Origin: an uncultured Parasutterella sp.
GTDB lineage: Bacteria > Pseudomonadota > Gammaproteobacteria > Burkholderiales > Burkholderiaceae_F
NCBI GenBank assembly: GCA_900766055.1
Contig: CAAFTZ010000040.1
Location: 1 to 38,161 of the forward strand
Reading direction: 5' to 3'
DNA length: 38,161 nt
Below the pieces are notes generated by a model that saw nothing but the letters and a program-made list of their open reading frames with translations, made no database searches and was not told the origin of the DNA. Shown piece by piece: positions 32,675-38,161 of the stretch; positions within the stretch are counted from its first letter, which is position 1, and the number at the start of each line of letters is the position of its first letter. A program made the translations under genes and the position numbers.

Positions 32675-34453
32675 TTATTTTGCTTCGGCTGCGTTTTTAC
32701 CCGCGATGCGGCCGAACACCATCAAGTCGGCAACAGCATTTCCGCCGAGGCGATTGGCCCCGTGAATACCGCCGGTAACTTCTCCGGCTGCATAAAGTCC
32801 GGGGATCCTTTGTCCGTTGGCATTGACTGCATGGGCGCCGGTGTCGATATGAATACCGCCCATTGTGTGGTGAATGGTCGGAACCTTTCTGGCAACGTAC
32901 CAGGGACCTTCAGTCATCGGACGGTCGTCTGTATGGTTAGCCTTAAATCCGAATTGATCGGTTTCGACTTCGTGGCGAGCCACCTTGTTGTAACTTTCGA
33001 TGGCTGCCTTTAAGCGATTGGGATCGACATTGATAATCTTGGCGAGTTCATCCAGGTTGGCGGCTTTCTTTACTCTGCCTTGTGCAAGCATATCGCGCAT
33101 GGTTCTGCCGCTCAGAAGGTCAATGGCGTTTTCATCCGGATAACGAAGCTTGTTCTGAACCAGCCAGTAAGTGGAACCCGGCTGAGCGAAAACAGCCTTA
33201 GACAGGACGTCGCGGGCGGCGCCTTCGTTTACAAATCTGTCACCGTTGGTGTTGATGAACAGGCGGTTTCTGCCGGATGTCTTGATGTCAAGCATCAGAC
33301 CGGTGCCGGGAGAGCCGTTCGGATGAACCTGAATGTCGGACAGACCGATCAATTCGGCGCCGGCTTTCTGTGCCAGCTGGAGACCTTGGCCTTGGGCCGC
33401 TACGCCGATATTGGAGCAGCCGATTTCTTTGCCGAGATCAGCTTCTTTCCATACGCCGGTATTCACTTTCTGACGGAATTCAACATTGGATCCGAAACCG
33501 CCTGTCGTGATAACGACACCGTTCTTAGCCATCAGCGTGAGTGGTTTGCCGTGATTATCGGCCTTAACTCCGACGACTCTGCCGTCTTTCATAATGAGTT
33601 CGGTAGCGGGAGATTCCAAATACACGCGAAGTTTGTCCTTGCCGTATTTTTGAAGCTGTTTTTCTAATACACGAACATATGTGTTGCCGCCGGCCGGATT
33701 AGGATAATGACTTCTCTGGAAGAGGGCGCCGGTTGCGGCACCGACTTTCGGGTTGAATTTCAAGCCCATGCTTTCGAGCCAGAGAAGGGCAGACGGAGCG
33801 TTATCGGCTAAAACTTTGACGAGCTTCGGATCGCTGACATTGTGGCCGCCCTTCATCGTTTGTTCGAAATGTTTCTGAGGATTATCTTCAATGCCAAGCG
33901 CTTTCTGGTATTTGGTACCGGAAGCATTCAGAGCACCGCCGCAGACGTTCGTGGAACCGCCCAAGAAACCGAGTTTTTCAACAATGATGACGCTCGCACC
34001 GTTCTGCAAAGCAGAAACGGCACTTGCAAGACCGGCTCCGCCGCCACCGACAATAACGACGTCGGCATTGTCTTTAACAGGAGATTTATCGGCAGCAGGG
34101 AGGGGTTTATTGAATTCGTCTCCTTGGGCACCGGCTTGTTTGAGACACTGTTTTACGGCACCGAGAAGAGAGAAACTTGTAATTGTTGCGCCGCTGACTT
34201 TGTCGAGTTTTGTGGTCTGGTGGTCTTTGATTTCAGCAGATAATTTTTTGATCGCTACTTTACCGACACCCGGGCTTTCCAAATCTTTGACGGAGATGTC
34301 ATTGATTTTACCGTTCTTGATGTCAACGGTGACCGTTAAGGGTGCGTTGTGTCCGGTAACGGTAGTCGTGTAGGAACCGTCCTTGACGGCAGCGAAGCAA
34401 TTGCCGGCCAGGGCAAGTGCGATTGAGGCTGTAAGTAATAATTTGGTATGCAT
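32675..34453 (-). CDS. Periplasmic FMN- and FAD-binding reductase (fumarate/urocanate reductase class)
   Basis: 592 residues from ATG 34453, with AAGGAG upstream. It has a Sec signal peptide (1-21, ending NCFA), an FMN_bind domain (about 25-105) with SGAT (87-90), where ApbE attaches FMN to Thr, and a FAD_binding_2 fumarate-reductase-like domain starting at VVIVGGGGAG (132-141). Active-site residues known from Shewanella flavocytochrome c3 have counterparts: His377 (QVHPN), Arg406 (DRFVNE), His529 (HHTMGG) and Arg568 (GANRLGG). There is no heme CxxCH, so electrons should arrive through the FMN domain from a membrane partner not encoded here. The acceptor may be fumarate or another unsaturated acid; sequence alone does not decide. 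It lies downstream of the two-component genes, with an FNR box in front. Confidence 0.9.
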   Translation of the reverse strand: MHTKLLLTASIALALAGNCFAAVKDGSYTTTVTGHNAPLTVTVDIKNGKINDISVKDLESPGVGKVAIKKLSAEIKDHQTTKLDKVSGATITSFSLLGAVKQCLKQAGAQGDEFNKPLPAADKSPVKDNADVVIVGGGGAGLASAVSALQNGASVIIVEKLGFLGGSTNVCGGALNASGTKYQKALGIEDNPQKHFEQTMKGGHNVSDPKLVKVLADNAPSALLWLESMGLKFNPKVGAATGALFQRSHYPNPAGGNTYVRVLEKQLQKYGKDKLRVYLESPATELIMKDGRVVGVKADNHGKPLTLMAKNGVVITTGGFGSNVEFRQKVNTGVWKEADLGKEIGCSNIGVAAQGQGLQLAQKAGAELIGLSDIQVHPNGSPGTGLMLDIKTSGRNRLFINTNGDRFVNEGAARDVLSKAVFAQPGSTYWLVQNKLRYPDENAIDLLSGRTMRDMLAQGRVKKAANLDELAKIINVDPNRLKAAIESYNKVARHEVETDQFGFKANHTDDRPMTEGPWYVARKVPTIHHTMGGIHIDTGAHAVNANGQRIPGLYAAGEVTGGIHGANRLGGNAVADLMVFGRIAGKNAAEAK

Positions 34454-34484
34454 TTTGCAATCTCCTTGAGGGAACAAGGTTATT

Positions 34485-34523
34485 TTTATGTTTTGATTGC
34501 TTAAGCAATTTGAGAATTATCAA
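34485..34523 (-). promoter_or_regulatory. FNR/Anr box and -10 before the reductase gene
   Basis: TTGAG-AATT-ATCAA (34510-34523) matches the FNR consensus TTGAT-N4-ATCAA at 9 of 10 positions. On the minus strand CATAAA (34490-34485) can serve as -10, placing the box about 39-42 bases upstream of the start, the class II activator position. A 14-base perfect palindrome, ATTGCTTAAGCAAT (34496-34509), lies between them. Confidence 0.6.
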
Positions 34524-34536
34524 ATTCTCTTCAAAA

Positions 34537-34557
34537 AATTGTCTTCCAGCCGACAAT
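34537..34557. promoter_or_regulatory. ATTGTC-N8-GACAAT inverted repeat, candidate response-regulator site
   Basis: ATTGTC (34538-34543) and GACAAT (34552-34557) form a 20-base inverted repeat about 35 bases upstream of the FNR box. The same half-sites occur before the DUF362 gene at 31291-31296 and 31351-31356. Both genes sit next to the two-component system, so this may be its operator. Confidence 0.4.
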
Positions 34558-34575
34558 CTTCAATGAACCGACGGC

Positions 34576-35187
34576 TCAAAGCGATATTTTTCGACTCTTG
34601 TACAGGGCCGCAATAGGAGCCAAATCAGAAGTGCTGTGAACATCAAGTTTCTTATAGGAGTTCAATCGATGCGTGTGTACGGTTCTTGTACTGATGTTCA
34701 GGCGTTCCGAGATTTCCTGATTTAAGAGCCCCTGAGAAGCCAATATCGTGACGCTGCGTTCACGATCGGTGAGCATCTGGAATTTCTTGTACCAATATTC
34801 CAGACTCGCCCCGTAATCTCGCTTTTCCTTGAGCATCGAAGCTACGCTGGAAATCGCTTGGATGAGACGGTCGGCTTTGACAGGTTTTTGAAGAAAATCA
34901 TAGGCACCGAATTTCATCGCCTGGACTGCAACGTCTACATCTCCGTGACCGGTTAAGAAAATGATCGGTACTTCCCAGCCACGCTCTTTCATTTTTTCCT
35001 GCAGCTCCAGTCCGGAAAGGCCGGGCATCCGGATGTCCAGCAGAAGACATCCTTCGACGCTCGGAGCATCGGATTTCAAATAATCTTCAGCGTTGGGGTA
35101 ACTAACGACCTCCCAGCCTTCCGGCTCCAGCAAAAATTTTAGGCTTTCAGCCAGATCCTCATCGTCATCAACAATCCTGATCAGCAT
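34576..35187 (-). CDS. Response regulator with LuxR-type DNA-binding domain (FixJ/TtrR-like)
   Basis: 203 residues from ATG 35187. The receiver domain has DDDED acidic residues at the start, the phosphorylated Asp51 in LLLDIRMPGLSG, LTGHGDVDVAVQAMK, and KP in FLQKPVKADR. A LuxR/FixJ helix-turn-helix lies at about 140-200 (LTDRERSVTILASQGLLNQEISERLNIS broken by TRTVHTHR). The start overlaps the sensor kinase stop by 20 bases, so the pair is co-translated. An in-frame extension to 35259 lies inside the kinase gene and is not receiver-like. It probably activates the neighbouring reductase and DUF362 genes. Confidence 0.9.
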   Translation of the reverse strand: MLIRIVDDDEDLAESLKFLLEPEGWEVVSYPNAEDYLKSDAPSVEGCLLLDIRMPGLSGLELQEKMKERGWEVPIIFLTGHGDVDVAVQAMKFGAYDFLQKPVKADRLIQAISSVASMLKEKRDYGASLEYWYKKFQMLTDRERSVTILASQGLLNQEISERLNISTRTVHTHRLNSYKKLDVHSTSDLAPIAALYKSRKISL

Positions 35188-36994
35188 TTTCTTTTTCCCG
35201 AGGAACGAATAAAGGAATCTTAACCTCTGTAAAGATCTCTCCGTCCTTATAAGTAACACTTAAATTGCCGCGCATTTTCTCTGCAATCGTGCGGCAGATC
35301 AGCAATCCGATTCCTAAGCCTTGGTTCTTAGATGAGTGCAGAGGCTGAAGGTGTTTTTCCAGTTCTTCGGAAGAGCGGACGGACGACGCATTCAAAATAC
35401 GAACGTACATGGCACTGCCTTCACAAAGCTGCCGAATTTCTATTCGATTGGTGTCAGCCGCTTGGGCGGCCTGGATAGAGTTTTTAATGACATTTTCCAA
35501 GAGAACTTCAAACTCAAGGACGTGTCCTAATACAACTGCGGGTTCTGTTTCACTGAGAACAATCCGACAATTCGGGTAACGCATGCGGATATCGCTGACG
35601 CAGGTTTTCAGAAGCTTATCTGCTTCAATCGTTGTGAATTCCGGTTCATCGCGTTTTGCATAGGCGCGAACTCTGGAGACAACGTCCGAAATCTTTGCCG
35701 TCTGCTTGGCAATCAGGGAAATGGGCCTGTCCAGCCAGCTGTTGTCGTTTTCTTCGACCTCAAGTTTGCGTTTGATGCCTCGACAGTAATTGTCGATTGT
35801 GGCCAAAGGTCCGTTAATTTCATGGGCGATTAGGCTCGACATCGCGCCGATGATTTCGGTCTTTTGAAGCTGATCAATGCGCTGTTCGCTTTCACGAACT
35901 TTTCGTCTCAGCTCAGCTTCTTTTTCGTACGCGATCCGTAGGGATTGGGTTCTTCTCCTCACTAAGACGTTGGTTCTCCAAGAGTGAACGCACAGCATCA
36001 GGATGCAGAAGAGGGCAAATAGAAGCAGGAAACGGTAGCGATAGATGAAATCCTGAACCGTTTGAATCCTCAGATAAGCGTATGGACCGACCTTAAGAGA
36101 TTTATAGAGTTCATCGATCGTGTTGAAATCCGGTACTGTTGCCCAGCCGAAGCCGGCGGAATCCGGGATATTTAATAAACATTTAGTGATTTCGCGTGTT
36201 TTGGTCCATGGCGCCAAAGGCGTTGCGACCAATGTCCAATTGGGATAGAGGTCTGTCGAGTGCTTGCAGCGCAGAAAGTTGTCCTTCTTCTCGTTGAGTA
36301 CCCTATAACGCTTGAAAAGATCCGGTTGTGCTTTCTCGAGGTCTTCCAGCAGACAGGCACGCATGAGCACCACGTCTCCTTCATGCTTATCGAGTTTTTG
36401 GAGCAGGTCGCTCATCGGCGGTCCATACGTTTTATAAGCAGAGAAGAAGGATTCAGGATCAAATCCTTGTTTATAGATTTCTCCCATCGGCGTGTAGAAC
36501 GAAGAAAAACCGTTGGACCAGGATGCAAGGGCAGTTTTGCCTTTTAAACCTGAAATATTTTTGATTGGACTGTTATTTCTAACGACAAAGACAGAGCCCG
36601 TGGCATATCTCGGATTAGGTGCGACCTCGGTAAAGAGCGTTGCGACACTTCTTAAACCAAAGGACTGGAAACGTCGATAAAAACCAGAAGTACCGATGAA
36701 GTAGTCAAGCCGCTTTCGGATGAGTTGGTCCTCGAGCTCAGAAGGGTTGTAATATTGAACGTCAAATTTGTATCTGGGAAGTCTTTTTAGTGCTTCGAGT
36801 GTTTGAGCAATAGCCGACTTGTCAGTGGCGCTTAGAGAGCTGTCTAGAACCCCGATCGTAATAACCCGCTTCTCGACCGAAAAACTCTCTTCACCCAAAA
36901 GCATCAGCGAGCAGAAACAGCAAATAGCGAGGCAGCGGAGATAAAGCTGCAAATTTTGTCGCATTGTGTCGGTTAAATTTCGGACCTTCGACAT
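35168..36994 (-). CDS. TtrS-like sensor histidine kinase with PhnD-type periplasmic domain
   Basis: 608 residues from ATG 36994. A membrane/signal segment lies at about 18-34. A periplasmic ligand-binding domain follows (about 43-310), of the PhnD/phosphonate-binding type used in tetrathionate sensor TtrS (KRVITIGVLDSS, LRSVATLF, ISGLKGKTALASWSNGFSSFYTP). A second membrane segment is at 322-338, then a coiled linker. The phosphorylated His391 is in LIAHEINGPLATI, the N-box is LENVIKNSIQAA, and the G2 box is GLGIGLLICRTIAEK. The G1 box DxGxG is not recognisable (RILNASSVRSS), which is unusual. No iron-sulfur or heme motif. The starts TTG 37000 and ATG 36964 are possible alternatives. Confidence 0.87.
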   Translation of the reverse strand: MSKVRNLTDTMRQNLQLYLRCLAICCFCSLMLLGEESFSVEKRVITIGVLDSSLSATDKSAIAQTLEALKRLPRYKFDVQYYNPSELEDQLIRKRLDYFIGTSGFYRRFQSFGLRSVATLFTEVAPNPRYATGSVFVVRNNSPIKNISGLKGKTALASWSNGFSSFYTPMGEIYKQGFDPESFFSAYKTYGPPMSDLLQKLDKHEGDVVLMRACLLEDLEKAQPDLFKRYRVLNEKKDNFLRCKHSTDLYPNWTLVATPLAPWTKTREITKCLLNIPDSAGFGWATVPDFNTIDELYKSLKVGPYAYLRIQTVQDFIYRYRFLLLFALFCILMLCVHSWRTNVLVRRRTQSLRIAYEKEAELRRKVRESEQRIDQLQKTEIIGAMSSLIAHEINGPLATIDNYCRGIKRKLEVEENDNSWLDRPISLIAKQTAKISDVVSRVRAYAKRDEPEFTTIEADKLLKTCVSDIRMRYPNCRIVLSETEPAVVLGHVLEFEVLLENVIKNSIQAAQAADTNRIEIRQLCEGSAMYVRILNASSVRSSEELEKHLQPLHSSKNQGLGIGLLICRTIAEKMRGNLSVTYKDGEIFTEVKIPLFVPREKENADQDC

Positions 36995-37177
36995 AATCAA
37001 ACCGCGGGAATAAGGGGTGACTCAAAATTATTTTACGAGTTTGCAGGACGAGCGGCTTCTCTTTTTAGCTTTTGGATGCCGATAATTAAGGAAACCTCTA
37101 ACTTTAATCCTCTCATATCTCGGCATTTAGAAGTCCTTTTGAGATCGGGTCCGAGCCGACGGAGGTTCTTACCTATT

Positions 37178-37186
37178 TGCTAAAAT
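37178..37186 (+). promoter_or_regulatory. Extended -10 promoter before recO
   Basis: TGC followed by TAAAAT (37181-37186) is an extended -10 element, with no good -35. The start would lie near 37193, 20 bases before ATG 37213, with GAGGT in between. It gives recO transcription independent of the accessory module. Confidence 0.45.
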
Positions 37187-37212
37187 GACCTCTTTAGTTT
37201 GAGGTTCATTTG

Positions 37213-37917
37213 ATGGCCGAAAAAGGTCGTTCGGAATATCGGGTTGATCAGCAGCCCGCGTTTGTTCTCCACACTTATCCATGGAGAGAGACGAGTCTTA
37301 TCGTAGAGTTTTTTACCCGCGATTACGGACGTATTCCTTTGGTTGCACGCGGAGCAAAACGACCGATGTCTCAATACCGCGGACTGCTTAATCCTTTCTG
37401 TCCTCTGGCGGTTTCTTATTCCGGCAAAGGCGAAGTAAAAAATCTCACGCGCTGCGAGTGGTACGGGACGATTCCGATGAACGAAAAGGTTCTCATGTCG
37501 GCCTTTTACATCAATGAACTCTTAGTCCGCCTGCTCCCAAGAGGAGAACCGGAGCCCGCATTATTCACGATCTATTACGACACGCTCAAAAAACTGGCAG
37601 TCGAAAAAGATTACCTTGTCCCGCTCCGCTACTTTGAACGCGACTTTTTAAAGGTGCTAGGTTATGCGCTTCCTTCCGGTCCGTTTCCTGCCAAGCACTA
37701 CCGATTTGTTCGTGGCGACTTTGTGGTCAATGACAATACGGCTTTTGAAGGCAGCGGTATCTCGGGCTCAACGTTAGAAGCCTTGAGCAGCAATACGCTT
37801 CAGAGCGGAACGCAGGAATGGGAAGCCCGAATGTTGATGCGTGACCTTATCCGCTATTATCTCGAGGATGCGCCGCTCAACACGCGCCGAATCCTTAATG
37901 AATTGAATAAGCTTTAG
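37213..37917 (+). CDS. recO: DNA repair protein RecO
   Basis: RecO works with RecR (and RecF) to load RecA at gaps and anneals single strands. The 234 residues start with a short tail, then the OB-fold: QPAFVLHTYPWRETSLIVEFFTRD broken into FVLHTYPWRETS and LIVEFFTRDYGRIPLVARGAKRP, a clear RecO signature. The middle has the helical domain (YINELLVRLLPRGEPEPALF) and the C-terminus ends with TRRILNELNKL. The zinc-finger cysteines of some RecO proteins are missing, as in most proteobacteria. GAGGT precedes ATG 37213. In related genomes it directly follows era. Confidence 0.93.
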   Translation: MAEKGRSEYRVDQQPAFVLHTYPWRETSLIVEFFTRDYGRIPLVARGAKRPMSQYRGLLNPFCPLAVSYSGKGEVKNLTRCEWYGTIPMNEKVLMSAFYINELLVRLLPRGEPEPALFTIYYDTLKKLAVEKDYLVPLRYFERDFLKVLGYALPSGPFPAKHYRFVRGDFVVNDNTAFEGSGISGSTLEALSSNTLQSGTQEWEARMLMRDLIRYYLEDAPLNTRRILNELNKL

Positions 37918-37920
37918 AAA

Positions 37921-37972
37921 AGTCAACTACCTCGGCCTAAAGGCCGAGGCTTGAAAAAGCTTCTAGTTGACT
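37921..37972. repeat. Three-way-junction palindrome after recO
   Basis: An outer 9-bp stem (AGTCAACTA 37921-37929 with TAGTTGACT 37964-37972) encloses two hairpins: CCTCGGCC-TAAA-GGCCGAGG (37930-37949) and CTT-GAAA-AAG (37950-37959). Almost every base is paired or in a tetraloop. No T-run follows on the plus strand. Read on the minus strand, the hairpin followed by TAGTTGAC resembles the right end of IS200/IS605-type elements. Confidence 0.7.
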
Positions 37973-38161
37973 AGCCTCAGTCTGTCGTTTTGGGGACTAC
38001 GTTGGTTGGGAATGCACAGGCAGTGCGCCAGTTCGGCGCTACATATACAGGCAGGGGAAAGTCCTGTCCCGGGAAAGTCGAGCAGACAGCCGGTACTTAG
38101 TCTTGGAGTCGAAGCTGCGAAGCTAGGCTTAAGCGTAGACAAAGGAGCTTGAGAGCCGTAA
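37973..38161. other. Structured non-coding stretch, possible edge of a mobile element
   Basis: No protein family is recognisable in any frame, although one plus frame stays open for 61 codons. The plus strand is purine-rich with several short stems: GCGCC (38025-38029) with GGCGC (38035-38039), and CAGG-GGAAAGT-CCTG. It ends in GAGAGCCGTA (38151-38160), a string I associate with the hairpin found upstream of reverse transcriptase genes in bacterial group II introns. GTGCG at 38023 would fit an intron 5' end but is rather close. The window end cuts the region, so identity stays open. Confidence 0.35.

Noticed and set aside
37967..38152. A 61-codon plus-strand frame near the right edge
   Set aside because: TTG start without ribosome site, no family resemblance, and it overlaps the structured element; more likely non-coding.
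38041..38161. RNase P RNA, suggested by GGGGAAAGTCC
   Set aside because: The conserved RNase P helices are not present in the right order and the flanking bases differ from the GAGGAAAGTCCGGGC motif.
1..38161. CRISPR arrays, tRNA or rRNA genes, complete insertion sequences
   Set aside because: Reading both strands I found no regularly spaced repeats, no tRNA cloverleaf and no complete transposase gene.

Overview
The window looks like core chromosome of a betaproteobacterium of the order Burkholderiales, most like the gut-associated Sutterellaceae (Sutterella/Parasutterella type). This is inferred from gene order (rimP-nusA-infB-rbfA-truB-typA; rne/rluC divergent; maf-yceD-rpmF-fab cluster; lepA-lepB-rnc-era-recO), from protein wording, from base composition that looks only moderate for the order (judged by eye, not computed), and from an anaerobic periplasmic flavin reductase module. 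No database search was possible.

Layout. 1-10046 (+): tail of a probable RluB gene with its terminator, then the translation/transcription operon rimP-nusA-infB-rbfA-truB-typA, followed by a YchJ-like SEC-C protein and dusA. A strong terminator-like hairpin lies in front of rimP. 10190-11242 (-): an unrecognised exported protein. 11521-13821 (+): a PiT-type phosphate transporter fused to a PhoU-like domain, behind a good candidate Pho box. 13964-14176 (+): a small tautomerase with its own promoter. 14242-17346 (-): RNase E, whose long upstream region holds five hairpins and a 23-codon ORF. 17983-21149: rluC and a HAD phosphatase (+), then an RsmI-like methyltransferase and a YceF-type Maf protein (-). 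21230-26562 (+): yceD, rpmF, then fabH-fabD-fabG-acpP-fabF (plsX is absent from its usual place). 26838-31160 (+): lepA-lepB-rnc-era. 37213-37917 (+): recO.

Between era and recO, which are usually adjacent, sits an accessory module of about 6 kb (31397-36994). It holds a Tat-exported DUF362 protein lacking the usual ferredoxin insert, an exported FMN-binding plus FAD-binding reductase of the fumarate/urocanate reductase class, and a TtrS/TtrR-like two-component system whose sensor has a PhnD-like periplasmic domain. A near-perfect FNR box lies upstream of the reductase. An ATTGTC/GACAAT motif is shared by the reductase and DUF362 promoters. The simplest reading is a signal-induced anaerobic respiratory branch in which an unknown organic acceptor is sensed outside the membrane and reduced in the periplasm.

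The last 240 bases hold no recognisable protein. They begin with a compact three-way-junction palindrome and continue into a purine-rich structured stretch that may be the edge of a mobile element (group II intron or IS200/IS605 type) cut by the window end.
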